Of a stretch of 64,000 nucleotides of DNA, positions 8,541 through 17,644 are shown one piece after another. The stretch spans positions 3,541,961-3,605,960 of the forward strand of contig NZ_OY782759.1 in assembly GCF_963678195.1 (NCBI RefSeq), read 5' to 3'. Positions within the stretch are counted from its first letter, which is position 1, and each line of letters starts with the position of its first letter. A model generated the notes under the pieces. It worked only from the letters and a program-made list of their open reading frames with translations, did no database searches and had not been told where the DNA came from. Position numbers and translations under genes: made by a program. This stretch comes from an uncultured Hyphomonas sp. GTDB taxonomy: Bacteria; Pseudomonadota; Alphaproteobacteria; Caulobacterales; Hyphomonadaceae.

Positions 8541-10814
8541 ATGACGTCAAAGCGCCCCAGCTTCACCGATCAGGAAGCCCTTGATTTCCATTCAAAGCCG
8601 ACCGCCGGCAAGATCTCCATGGCACCGACCAAGCCCATGGGCACGCAGCGGGACCTGTCGCTGGCATACAGTCCGGGCGTGGCCATTCCCGTGCTCGCCA
8701 TCGCCGAGGACGAAGACAAGGCGTATGACTATACGTCCAAGGGCAACATGGTCGCCGTGATTTCCAACGGCACGGCCATTCTCGGCCTTGGCGACTTGGG
8801 CCCGATGGCGTCGAAACCGGTGATGGAAGGCAAGTCGGTCCTCTTCAAACGTTTTGCCGACATCGACAGTATCGATATTGAGGTGAACACGAAGGATGCG
8901 GACGACTTTATCCGCACGGTCCGCAACATCGGCGACACCTGGGGCGGCATCAATCTGGAAGACATCGGGTCACCGGACTGCTTCATCATCGAAAGCCGTC
9001 TCCGGGAAGAACTCGACATTCCGGTCTTCCATGACGACCAGCACGGCACGGCCATCATCGCAGCTGCCGGCCTGATCAATGCCTGCCACATCACCGGACG
9101 TGACCTGAAAGACGTGAAAGTCGCCGTCTCCGGCGCGGGCGCCGCCGGTCTCTCCTGCGCCGGCCTGATCCGCCATCTCGGCGTGCCGGCGGAGAACATC
9201 CTAATGTGCGACTCCACCGGCGTCGTCTATGAAGGCCGCACCGAACGCATGGACCAGTTCAAATCCGCTTTCGCGGTGAAGACCTCAAAGCGGACCCTGA
9301 CCGAAGCCATGGAAGGTGCAGACATTTTCCTCGGCCTGTCCGCCAAGGGCGCGGTGACGCAGGATATGGTCAAGGCGATGGCGCCGAACCCGATCATCTT
9401 CGCCATGGCCAATCCGGACCCGGAAATTACGCCGGAAGAAATCAAGGCCGTGCGTGACGACGCCATTATCGCGACGGGCCGGTCGGACTATCCGAACCAG
9501 GTCAACAATGTGCTGGGCTTCCCATACATTTTCCGCGGCGCCCTGGATGTCCGGGCGCGCAGCATCAATGAAGAGATGAAAGTCGCTGCGGCCTACGCGC
9601 TGGCCGAACTGGCCCGCGAAGACGTGCCGGATGAAGTGGCCGCCGCTTATCATGGCTCCCGCCCCACTTTCGGCCGGGAATACATCATTCCCACCCCGTT
9701 CGACCCGCGCCTGATCTCGCATGTTCCGCCCTTCGTGGCACAGGCCGCCATGGACACGGGCGTTGCCCGCAAACCCATCGCGGACATGGACGCCTACCGC
9801 GCCCAGCTGAAACGCCGGTCAGATCCGGCTGCCGCCTTCCTCGAAGGCGTTCAGGCCCGCTGCAAGGAAGTGCAACGCCGGATCGTGTTCGCAGAGGGCG
9901 AGGAGCCGGCTGTCGTGCGCGCCGCTTACAGCTTCAAGAACCAAGGCCTCGGCCATCCGATCCTCATCGGCCGCGAAGCGCAGGTTGAGCAGACGATGGA
10001 AATGATGGGTGTTCCGGCCGGTTCGCTGGAGATCATCAACGCCCGCCTGTCCGACAACAACCCGATCTATACGGACATGCTCTATGCCCGGCTTCAGAGG
10101 GACGGTTATCTCAAACGGGACGTTCAGCGCCTGGTCAACAATGACCGGAACGTGTTCGGCTCATGCATGCTGAAGAATGGCGATGCCGATGGCATGGTCA
10201 CAGGTGTCACCCGTAACTATGACGTCGCGCTGCAAGACGCCCAGATGGTGCTGGACCCGATCCCGGGCCAGGCGGTGATCGGCATGTCGATGGTGATCAA
10301 TCGCGGCAAGACTGTCTTCATTGCCGACACCAGCGTGACCGAACTGCCGGGTGGGCCGGAACTTGCGGACATCGCCGTTGAAGCGGCCCGCGCCGTCCAG
10401 TCGGTCGGATTTGTCCCCCGCGTGGCCTTCCTGTCCTATTCCACGTTCGGCAACCCGATGGGCGAACGTGGTGAGAAAGTCCGCGAAGCGGTCGCCATTC
10501 TCGACAATATGGACGACATCGAATTCGAATACGAAGGCGACATGGCCGCCGATGTGGCGCTCAATCCGAACCACTGGATGCTCTACCCCTTCTCTCGCCT
10601 GAGCGGCCCGGCCAATGTTCTGGTCATGCCCGCGATCCATGCGGCGTCCATTTCGACAAAGCTTCTGGAATCGATGAGCCGCGCGACGGTCATCGGCCCG
10701 ATGCTGCTTGGTCTGGAAAAACCGGTGCAGATCGCTTCGCTGGGCGCAACGGTCGGGGATATCGTGAACCTTGCAACCATCGCCGCGTATGACGTGGACA
10801 ATGTGCACGGCTGA
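8541..10814 (+). CDS. maeB: NADP-dependent malic enzyme with phosphotransacetylase-like C-terminus
   Basis: This 757-residue MaeB-type enzyme decarboxylates malate to pyruvate and yields NADPH. The malic enzyme part, about residues 1-430, contains SLAYSPGVAIPVLAIAED, VFHDDQHGTAIIAAAGLINA and the nucleotide-binding VAVSGAGAAGLSC. The C-terminal 320 residues resemble phosphotransacetylase. In characterised MaeB proteins this domain lacks acetyl-transfer activity and acts in acetyl-CoA regulation. The enzyme would drain C4 acids produced by the ethylmalonyl-CoA pathway. The ATG has only a weak ribosome binding site. Confidence 0.97.
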   Translation: MTSKRPSFTDQEALDFHSKPTAGKISMAPTKPMGTQRDLSLAYSPGVAIPVLAIAEDEDKAYDYTSKGNMVAVISNGTAILGLGDLGPMASKPVMEGKSVLFKRFADIDSIDIEVNTKDADDFIRTVRNIGDTWGGINLEDIGSPDCFIIESRLREELDIPVFHDDQHGTAIIAAAGLINACHITGRDLKDVKVAVSGAGAAGLSCAGLIRHLGVPAENILMCDSTGVVYEGRTERMDQFKSAFAVKTSKRTLTEAMEGADIFLGLSAKGAVTQDMVKAMAPNPIIFAMANPDPEITPEEIKAVRDDAIIATGRSDYPNQVNNVLGFPYIFRGALDVRARSINEEMKVAAAYALAELAREDVPDEVAAAYHGSRPTFGREYIIPTPFDPRLISHVPPFVAQAAMDTGVARKPIADMDAYRAQLKRRSDPAAAFLEGVQARCKEVQRRIVFAEGEEPAVVRAAYSFKNQGLGHPILIGREAQVEQTMEMMGVPAGSLEIINARLSDNNPIYTDMLYARLQRDGYLKRDVQRLVNNDRNVFGSCMLKNGDADGMVTGVTRNYDVALQDAQMVLDPIPGQAVIGMSMVINRGKTVFIADTSVTELPGGPELADIAVEAARAVQSVGFVPRVAFLSYSTFGNPMGERGEKVREAVAILDNMDDIEFEYEGDMAADVALNPNHWMLYPFSRLSGPANVLVMPAIHAASISTKLLESMSRATVIGPMLLGLEKPVQIASLGATVGDIVNLATIAAYDVDNVHG

Positions 10815-10919
10815 TTGCCGGTTACGAAGTGGACATATCGTGGGGTAAGGACTCGCAGCTTGCGGGCCCTGCCCCTATATTTGCACCAGTAAAACAACCT
10901 GCAGGGAGGCCCGAGCGGC

Positions 10920-12350
10920 ATGAAAGAGTACCTGAAATTTTATATCAACGGTGAATGGGTCGATCCCGTGACGCCGAAGACGCTCGAAGTCGAGAACCCG
11001 GCAACCGAAGAAAACTTCGCCGTGATCTCGCTGGGATCGCAGGCAGATGTCGATAAAGCCGTCGCCGCTGCCAAGGCAGCCTTCCCGGCATTCTCCAAGA
11101 CAACCGTGGAATACCGCGCCGAACTGCTCGACAAGATCGCTGCAGGCATCAAGGAGCGCCTTCCGGAGCTTGCTGAAGCTGTCTCCACCGAGATGGGCGC
11201 ACCGATGTGGCTGGCCAATGCCGCACAGGTTCCGGCGGGTATGGGCCACTTCGGCATCGCCGCGGCCATTCTGCGCAATTATCAATGGGAAGAAGTGAAG
11301 GGCACCACCCTTCTCCGCAAGGAGCCCATCGGCGTTTGCGGCTTCATCACGCCCTGGAACTGGCCGATCAACCAGATCGCCTGCAAAGTGGCCCCGGCCA
11401 TCGCAGCTGGCTGCACCATGGTTCTGAAGCCGTCCGAAATCGCTCCGATTGACGCCATGATCCTGACCGAGATCATGCATGAGGCCGGCGTGCCAAAAGG
11501 CGTGTTCAACCTCGTCAACGGCGACGGCCCGGGCGTCGGCGCCTCGCTCTCCGCGCACCCGGATGTCGATATGATGTCGTTCACCGGCTCCACCCGCGCA
11601 GGCGTGCTTGTGGCTCAGGCCGCTGCACCGACCGTGAAACGCGTTGCCCAGGAACTCGGCGGCAAGAGCCCGAACATCGTTCTGCCAAGCGCCGATCTGA
11701 AGAAAGCCGTTTCCGGCGGCATCATCCAGATGATGACCAATTCCGGCCAGTCCTGTAACGCGCCGTCCCGCATGTTCGTCCAGAAGGACCAGCAGGACGA
11801 GGCGATCGCGATCGCCAAGGCAACCGCCGAATCCGTGAAAGTGATGATGCCGGCCGAAGCCGAGCCCGGTGCCATCGGCCCGATCTCGAATGCCAACCAG
11901 TACCAGAAGGTGCAGGACCTCATTCAGAAGGGCATCGAAGAAGGCGCGACACTCGTCGCCGGTGGCCCGGGCCGTCCGGAAGGCTTCAACAAGGGCTATT
12001 TCGCCCGCCCGACCGTGTTCGCGAATGTCACCAATGACATGACCATCGCACGTGAGGAGATTTTCGGGCCGGTGCTCGTGATGATCCCTTATGAAGACGT
12101 GGACGATGCCGTGGAAATGGCGAACGACACGGTCTACGGCCTCGCCGGTTATGTTCAGGGTCCTGAAGACGAAGCCAACAAGGTCGCCAACCGTATCCGC
12201 GCTGGCCAGATCCAGATCAATGGCACACGTCCCGATTTCACCGCGCCGTTCGGCGGTTACGGCCAGTCCGGCAATGGCCGTGAATGGGGTGACGAAGGCT
12301 TCGAGGAGTTCCTCGAGATCAAGGCTGTGATGGGCTACAAGGCCGCCTGA
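10920..12350 (+). CDS. NAD(P)-dependent aldehyde dehydrogenase
   Basis: This 476-residue aldehyde dehydrogenase superfamily enzyme oxidises an aldehyde to the acid through a cysteine thioester. The oxyanion Asn lies in GFITPWNWPINQ, the general base Glu in AQELGGKSPN, and the catalytic Cys279 in TNSGQSCNAP. EEIFGPVLVMIPY is the usual C-terminal motif. The physiological substrate cannot be assigned. The gene follows maeB by 105 bp, has its own AGGGAGG ribosome binding site, and ends at a strong intrinsic terminator. Confidence 0.93.
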   Translation: MKEYLKFYINGEWVDPVTPKTLEVENPATEENFAVISLGSQADVDKAVAAAKAAFPAFSKTTVEYRAELLDKIAAGIKERLPELAEAVSTEMGAPMWLANAAQVPAGMGHFGIAAAILRNYQWEEVKGTTLLRKEPIGVCGFITPWNWPINQIACKVAPAIAAGCTMVLKPSEIAPIDAMILTEIMHEAGVPKGVFNLVNGDGPGVGASLSAHPDVDMMSFTGSTRAGVLVAQAAAPTVKRVAQELGGKSPNIVLPSADLKKAVSGGIIQMMTNSGQSCNAPSRMFVQKDQQDEAIAIAKATAESVKVMMPAEAEPGAIGPISNANQYQKVQDLIQKGIEEGATLVAGGPGRPEGFNKGYFARPTVFANVTNDMTIAREEIFGPVLVMIPYEDVDDAVEMANDTVYGLAGYVQGPEDEANKVANRIRAGQIQINGTRPDFTAPFGGYGQSGNGREWGDEGFEEFLEIKAVMGYKAA

Positions 12351-12372
12351 TCCGGCCGGAACCATTTTTCAG

Positions 12373-12401
12373 AAGGGCGGCTTTCGGGCCGCCCTTTTTT
12401 G
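12373..12401 (+). terminator. intrinsic terminator after the aldehyde dehydrogenase gene
   Basis: AAGGGCGGC (12373-12381) pairs with GCCGCCCTT (12388-12396) around the loop TTTCGG, and T's run on to 12400. It lies 22 bp after the aldehyde dehydrogenase stop. The A-rich left flank is too weak to be sure it also serves the convergent gene. Confidence 0.9.
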
Positions 12402-12414
12402 TTTCAGATCAGGT

Positions 12415-13959
12415 TCACGGCGTGCTGGCGAAGCGGAAAATATCACCAGAGCTGTATGACACGATGTAGAGATTGCCCTCAGAGTCTTCTCCAAAGCTCG
12501 ACACGTTGGAAAGACTTCCCTGATCCGGCACCAGTTGGTCATTCAGGCGCATACTGGCTGTCACATCAGCGGTCGCACCGTTCACCAGGCTCGTTTCCGG
12601 TATCGACCAGACATTGCTGTTCACGAAATCCGCAAAGACATAATGGTTCCGGATCGGCTCGATACTGCCGCGATAGACATAGCCGCCCGTAATCGAATTA
12701 CCCTGATTGGCGGCGCTGCCGTGGAAATACTGCGCGACAGGATCCCGAAAAGACGGATCATCCGGCCCCTCATAGATCTGGGTTCCCTCCAGATTGTCCC
12801 AACCGAAATTCACCCCGGCTTCGCTGGTTCCAAGCCGGTTCACTTCTTCGACCGACCCCTGCCCTACATCGGCAATGAACAGATCACCTGTGGCGGTATC
12901 GAAACTGCACCTGAATGGATTACGCAAGCCGAGTGCATAGATTTCCGGTCGGCCACCCGCCCCGCCAGGAAACGCATTCCCGGCCGGGATGGCATAGTCT
13001 CGCGCCGGGTCTGCCGGGAAATCGTCCGTAGTCACATCAATTCGGAGAATCTTGCCAAGCAGATAGTCCGGGTCCTGCGCCCGCTCCAGCGGGTCTCCGC
13101 CACCGCCGCCATCTCCCATGGCAATGTAGAGCAAGCCGTCCGGACCAAAGCCCAGCCAGCCCCCATTATGGTTTGCCTGCTCCTGTGGCACAGTCAGGAT
13201 CACGTCTTCCGTTGCTGGGTCGACCTGTTCCGACGATCCGGAAAATGTCTGGTAGCGGCGTATTTCCGTGTCACCTGCCAGGTTTGTTACGTTCACGAAC
13301 AGGGTCCGGTCGGTCGCGAAGTCCGGCGAGAAGGCGATGCCCAGCAGGCCCCGCTCCCCATTCGTGGAAATGGAGCCAGAGACATCCAGAAAATCGACGC
13401 TGTCGACCGCGCCGTTCTGCGGATTGAGCAGTCTGGCCAGCCCGCCCTTCTGCAGGACGACTAGCTGTCCGCTGCCGGGCAGACCTGTGATATAAAGGGG
13501 TGCAGAGAATCCGGAGCCAACCCGTTGAAGCGTGGCCTGTTCGGCAACGTCCGTCACGGTCACAGCCAGGCTGAGCGTATCTGTCAGGCCTCCGCCATCG
13601 CGTGCCTCGAGGGTGACTTCGTAGACATTGTCTGCATTGCCATCGGCCGGTGCTTCAAAATCAGGAGGCGAGGCAAAGGCGATAGTTTGCGCGGAAAAGT
13701 CGAAATCAAAGACATCCTCATCCCCGCCCGGCACCACACTCAGCGTTACGGCGTCGCCATCCGGATCGGAGACGCTGATCGTGTAGAAGGTTCCGGCGGA
13801 ATTCTCGGCAACGCTGACACTGGCCGGACCTGAAAAAACAGGTGGCTGATTGGGGGCTGGCTGAGGCGATCCGCCATTGCCGCCGCCCCCTCCACAGGCT
13901 GCAACGGCCAGCAGGCATAGGCCGGCACACCAGCGCACGGGCTCGGACGTGCTTTTCAT
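12415..13959 (-). CDS. PQQ-type sugar dehydrogenase-like lipoprotein with N-terminal cadherin-like domain
   Basis: The start is ATG 13957-13959, which follows AAGGAGG at 6-nt spacing. An upstream in-frame start at 14004 has no such support. The signal peptide ends in a lipobox (VAACGGGGG), so the protein is probably a lipoprotein. One cadherin-like Ig domain (about residues 35-140, from QPPVFSGPASVSVAENSAG) precedes a beta-propeller of the glucose/sorbosone dehydrogenase family, with GERGLLGIAFSPDFATD, ANHNGGWLGFGPDGLLYIAM and GLRNPFRCSFDTATGDLFIADVG split along it. Soluble members oxidise aldose sugars with PQQ, but the substrate here is unknown. Confidence 0.88.
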   Translation of the reverse strand: MKSTSEPVRWCAGLCLLAVAACGGGGGNGGSPQPAPNQPPVFSGPASVSVAENSAGTFYTISVSDPDGDAVTLSVVPGGDEDVFDFDFSAQTIAFASPPDFEAPADGNADNVYEVTLEARDGGGLTDTLSLAVTVTDVAEQATLQRVGSGFSAPLYITGLPGSGQLVVLQKGGLARLLNPQNGAVDSVDFLDVSGSISTNGERGLLGIAFSPDFATDRTLFVNVTNLAGDTEIRRYQTFSGSSEQVDPATEDVILTVPQEQANHNGGWLGFGPDGLLYIAMGDGGGGGDPLERAQDPDYLLGKILRIDVTTDDFPADPARDYAIPAGNAFPGGAGGRPEIYALGLRNPFRCSFDTATGDLFIADVGQGSVEEVNRLGTSEAGVNFGWDNLEGTQIYEGPDDPSFRDPVAQYFHGSAANQGNSITGGYVYRGSIEPIRNHYVFADFVNSNVWSIPETSLVNGATADVTASMRLNDQLVPDQGSLSNVSSFGEDSEGNLYIVSYSSGDIFRFASTP

Positions 13960-14150
13960 ATCAAGCCTCCTTGCCCCTCCCTTTCCCTGTTCGGAAGCGT
14001 ACATGAATGGCGCTGCCGAACCAGATCAGATGCAAAAAGTAACAATAACGTCATCCGCCAGGCCGCCGTTCAGCGCATGGTTCAACTGGCGTTCATCCAA
14101 CCTCACCGATATAATCTGCAGGAATTACTTTGAGCCGGAGGTCATCCAGG

Positions 14151-14732
14151 ATGCGGAAACTTGTTCTCCCCGTTGCCATTGCAGCCCTCGCCCTGCTCGG
14201 TGCGTGCGCGACCGCAACGCCGTATCAGGCAGCCATCGACGCCTCCAGCCGCGGCTATTCCGAACAGCAGATCGAAAATAACCGCTTCCGGGTTCAGTTT
14301 GCCGGCAACAGCCTGACAGACCGCAAGACGGTGGAGACCTACCTCCTCTACCGGGCAGCGGAGCTGACGAAGCTGAACGGGTATGATCATTTTCGCGTCG
14401 TTCACCGCGATACGGATGCGAAGAGCCGGATGGTTCCGATTGGCGGCGGCCCCTACTCCCCCTTCTATGATCATTTCTATCTTGATTATTACTACTATGG
14501 ACCACGGTCTGCCTATTACCGGACCCGGCCCTACGCCTATGATCCGTTCTGGCCGCGCTGGGGCTATTACGATCCCTATTGGGGCGGGGCGGAATACCGG
14601 GAATCGACCCGCTACATCGCGTCAGCTGAAATCCTGATGGGCAAGGGTCCGAAACCGGATGATGCAGCCTATTTCGATGCCGATCAGGTTCTCATGAATC
14701 TGTCCGGTAGCATTCTGCGGCCGCAGCCCTGA
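14151..14732 (+). CDS. CC0125/CC1285-family lipoprotein
   Basis: The signal peptide MRKLVLPVAIAALALLGAC gives a lipidated Cys19. The mature start TPYQAAIDASSRGYSEQQ, then NNRFRVQFAGNSLTDRKTVE and LLYRAAELTKLNGYDHF, is the signature of a Caulobacter-type lipoprotein family of unknown role. A Tyr/Pro-rich segment around residues 105-145 is striking, with runs such as YLDYYYYGPRSAYYRTRPYA. ATG 14151 follows GGAGG with 9-nt spacing. It is probably an envelope protein, with no reaction predicted. Confidence 0.85.
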   Translation: MRKLVLPVAIAALALLGACATATPYQAAIDASSRGYSEQQIENNRFRVQFAGNSLTDRKTVETYLLYRAAELTKLNGYDHFRVVHRDTDAKSRMVPIGGGPYSPFYDHFYLDYYYYGPRSAYYRTRPYAYDPFWPRWGYYDPYWGGAEYRESTRYIASAEILMGKGPKPDDAAYFDADQVLMNLSGSILRPQP

Positions 14733-14898
14733 TACCCTGCAACAGCCCGGGTCGGACAGGCCCGCATATTGTCCGAGTCCTCTGACCCGGACGCTGTCCC
14801 CAACCTGCTGACAGTTTTCTGCCCGCAGGTCTGGTAATGCCAGCCTGACAGGTCCAGATAGCCTTTCCAGAAACCTGCCCGCTCGAAAGGTGCCCACG

Positions 14899-16158
14899 GT
14901 GCCCGATACCGAATCCAAAGCACCCACGCCTGCGACGCAGACCGGAGCCTCCGTTCCGGGCCGTTCGGAAATGGTGGTGATGGTCGCCGGGCTCATGGCG
15001 CTGAACGCGCTCGCCATCGACATCATGCTGCCCGCGCTGAACCAGATTGCGCATGATGTCGGTCTGACGGCCGAAGGCGTTGAAAGCGATAACCGCCAGC
15101 AGCTGATCATCTTCGCCTACATCCTCGGGTTTGGCGCCCCGCAACTTCTGTGGGGCCCGATCACCGACCGGTTCGGACGCCGCGGCCCGCTCTTCATCAG
15201 TCTGACCGGCTACATATTGATGGCCGGCCTGTGCGTCACGCTGCGCGAATTCCACGCCCTGCTGGCCGCCCGCTTTATCCAGGGTGTCTTTTCATCCGGT
15301 GCGCGGCTGGTCGCTGTATCCGTCGTCCGCGATCTCTTCGCCGGACGGCAGATGGCGCGTTTCATGTCGCTCGTCATGACCATTTTCATGATCGTGCCGA
15401 TTGTCGCCCCGGGCGTCGGCCAGATCATTCTTCTCGTGGCCCCCTGGGAGTGGATATTCGGCACACTGGTCGCGTTCGGACTGGTCATGCTCGGCTGGAC
15501 GTGGCTCCGCCTGCCCGAAACCCTGCCGGCAGACCAGCGCCGCCCTCTGAATCTGGGAAATGCGCTTGGGGCATATGCAGAAGTGGTCAGGACCCCCATC
15601 ACATTCGGCTATATGTGTGCATCCGGCATCGTGTTTGGTGCCCTGTTCTCTTTCATCGCAACGTCCGAACAGGTTTTCCGCGAAGTGTTCGGCCGGGGAG
15701 AAGACTTCGTCCTCTGGTTCTCCGGGATTGCCGGCATGCTGGCAGTGGCCAATTTCACCAATTCCCGGCTGGTTGAGAAGGTCGGCATGCGCCGGATCAG
15801 CCATGCCGCCTTGCTTCTTTTTACCGGCCTGTCTGCGCTTTCGGCACTCATCACCTTTTCTCTCGGCGAGAGCCTGCTCTGGTTCTATCCGCTGTTCATT
15901 CTGACGTTTGCCTGTTTCGGCCTGCTGGGCTCGAACTTTTCGGCCTTGGCCATGGAGCCGCTTGGCGCGATCGCCGGCACAGCGTCGGCAGCTTATGGCT
16001 TTGCCACGACAACCGTCTCCAGCCTCATCGGCATGTTGATCGGCAGCCAGTATAACGGCTCTACGATTCCCCTGATGCTCGGCTTCGTCTGCCTGGGTGC
16101 CTCGTCTCTCGTGATCATCCTGATCACGGAAAAGGGCAAGCTGTTCAGCTCGCGTTGA
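14899..16158 (+). CDS. MFS multidrug efflux transporter, Bcr/CflA type
   Basis: The protein is about 419 residues and should form twelve transmembrane helices. The first helix contains [20 protein letters not shown], and the loop after helix 2 has the family motif [17 protein letters not shown]. Bcr/CflA proteins export drugs, such as bicyclomycin or chloramphenicol analogues, by proton antiport. Two in-frame GTG codons compete as start. GTG 14899 has AAAGG 8 nt upstream and is preferred over 14890. The 3' end overlaps the convergent rimBK-like gene by 14 bp. Confidence 0.9.
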   Translation: MPDTESKAPTPATQTGASVPGRSEMVVMVAGLMALNALAIDIMLPALNQIAHDVGLTAEGVESDNRQQLIIFAYILGFGAPQLLWGPITDRFGRRGPLFISLTGYILMAGLCVTLREFHALLAARFIQGVFSSGARLVAVSVVRDLFAGRQMARFMSLVMTIFMIVPIVAPGVGQIILLVAPWEWIFGTLVAFGLVMLGWTWLRLPETLPADQRRPLNLGNALGAYAEVVRTPITFGYMCASGIVFGALFSFIATSEQVFREVFGRGEDFVLWFSGIAGMLAVANFTNSRLVEKVGMRRISHAALLLFTGLSALSALITFSLGESLLWFYPLFILTFACFGLLGSNFSALAMEPLGAIAGTASAAYGFATTTVSSLIGMLIGSQYNGSTIPLMLGFVCLGASSLVIILITEKGKLFSSR

Positions 16159-17563
16159 TGCGGCGTTTGCTCCGTGTGGCCGATTCCCGGTCACTGGAAA
16201 GCGGGCGCACCTGACGCTCAAGGTGTTCAATCACCTTTCCGGCAATGTCCTTGCCCGTTGCACTTTCGATCCCCTCGAGGCCCGGAGAGGAATTGACCTC
16301 CAGGACTTTCGGCCCGTCCTTGGTCTGCAACAGGTCAACACCGGCCACGTTCAGCCCCAGCACCTTTGCCGCCGCCCGGGCGGTTTCCCGCTCCTCTGCA
16401 GTCAGACGAATGCTGGAGGCCGTACCGCCACGGTGCAGGTTCGAACGAAACTCGCCCTTCTGCGCCTGCCGCTTCATGGCGCCGACGACCTTGTTGCCGA
16501 TGACCAGCACCCGCACATCGGCGCCTGCAGCTTCTTCCACGAATTCCTGAACCAGGAAGTTCGCATCGAGCCCCCGGAACGCATCCACGAGGCTTTCGGC
16601 GGCTTTGCGCGTTTCAGCCAGCACCACACCCCTGCCCTGGGTCGATGTCAGCAGTTTCAGGACGACGGGCGCCCCGTCGACAAGACCAATCAGATCCTTG
16701 GTATCCTTCGGGCTGTGCGCAAAAGCCGTCACTGGCATGGCAATCTTCGCCCGGGCAAGCAGTTGTTGAGCCAACAGCTTGTCACGCGAGCGGCCGATGG
16801 CGCCGGCCCCATTCAGGCAGACCGCGCCGGTATTCGAGAATTGCCGCAGCACCGCCATTCCATAGTCTGTGATTTTCGCACCGATCCGCGGGATGACGGC
16901 GTCATAGCGCGGCAGGGCCTTGCCATCATAATGCACCTGCGGGTCCAACGTGCCGATCTGCATATAGCAGCGGGCAGTGTCGATCATCTCGATGACGTGG
17001 CCCCGTTTCAGTGCCGCTTCTACTAGGCGCTGGCTGGAATAATTGTGCGGCTCCCGCGTCAGCAATGCGATGCGTAGCGGGCGCTTCACCGGCTTCTTTT
17101 TCGGCAGGCCCTTGTACAGGCTGTAGGAAAGCTCTGGCAGACGGAAGGATTCGTTCGGGTCCACCACCATGTCCGGCTGCATGGCGCCGCGGCCGAACAG
17201 CATGCGGTACATCATGTTCTCGCGGTTGGTCAGCGTTAGCTGGATCGGCCAGCGCCGATCACCCATCGCGACATCCGTCTCGATCACGTAGCGCAGCTCT
17301 GTTTCGCCATTGGAACTCGTCACCTCACGCCGGTCGACTACCGGCGCGGAACAGGTGACTTCCAGGGCCGGATTATTGGGGTCCGGCTGGATCAGGAAAC
17401 GGACCTGCGGGCGGGTCACCGGACCGAACGGCTCGATCACGCTGGCATGAAGGGCCGACGTCTTTGCGCCTGTATCGATCTTCGCCTTGATAGCGGGCAG
17501 GCCAAGATCCGGCAGGGACAGCCATTCTTCCCAACCGAGTTCAAAAGGATTGGAGTGGGGCAT
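16145..17563 (-). CDS. RimB-like retropepsin domain fused to RimK-like ATP-grasp ligase
   Basis: The 472-residue protein joins two parts. Residues about 1-150 belong to the ATP-dependent zinc protease/RimB retropepsin family, with the aspartyl motif [13 protein letters not shown]. Residues about 160-455 form an ATP-grasp ligase of the RimK family, with [37 protein letters not shown] and the metal-binding end [15 protein letters not shown]. RimK adds glutamates to the C-terminus of ribosomal protein S6, and RimB trims them. Having both on one chain would couple ligase and protease. The substrate is inferred, since some relatives modify other proteins. Confidence 0.88.
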   Translation of the reverse strand: MPHSNPFELGWEEWLSLPDLGLPAIKAKIDTGAKTSALHASVIEPFGPVTRPQVRFLIQPDPNNPALEVTCSAPVVDRREVTSSNGETELRYVIETDVAMGDRRWPIQLTLTNRENMMYRMLFGRGAMQPDMVVDPNESFRLPELSYSLYKGLPKKKPVKRPLRIALLTREPHNYSSQRLVEAALKRGHVIEMIDTARCYMQIGTLDPQVHYDGKALPRYDAVIPRIGAKITDYGMAVLRQFSNTGAVCLNGAGAIGRSRDKLLAQQLLARAKIAMPVTAFAHSPKDTKDLIGLVDGAPVVLKLLTSTQGRGVVLAETRKAAESLVDAFRGLDANFLVQEFVEEAAGADVRVLVIGNKVVGAMKRQAQKGEFRSNLHRGGTASSIRLTAEERETARAAAKVLGLNVAGVDLLQTKDGPKVLEVNSSPGLEGIESATGKDIAGKVIEHLERQVRPLSSDRESATRSKRRINAS

Positions 17564-17584
17564 GGTCCGGACGCCTCAGTCGAA

Positions 17585-17637
17585 AATGTTCCGCCGCTTA
17601 TGCCTGCCTGCAAGCAAGCACAAGCGGCAAGAACATT
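17585..17637 (-). repeat. long imperfect hairpin between ecm and the rimBK fusion gene
   Basis: AATGTTC plus GCCGCTT (17585-17599, one base between) pairs with AAGCGGC plus GAACATT (17621-17637, two bases between). The loop is itself partly self-complementary (TGCCTGCC against AGCAAGCA). The element fills most of the 81-bp gap between the ecm stop and the rimBK start on the minus strand. No T-run follows, so it may be an RNA-stabilising or processing hairpin rather than an intrinsic terminator. Confidence 0.6.
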
Positions 17638-17644
17638 ACGGCAC

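Noticed and set aside
10875-12365. 496-codon minus-strand frame opposite the aldehyde dehydrogenase gene
   Set aside because: It is His/Gly/Arg-rich with no family resemblance, and the plus-strand gene has all aldehyde dehydrogenase motifs.
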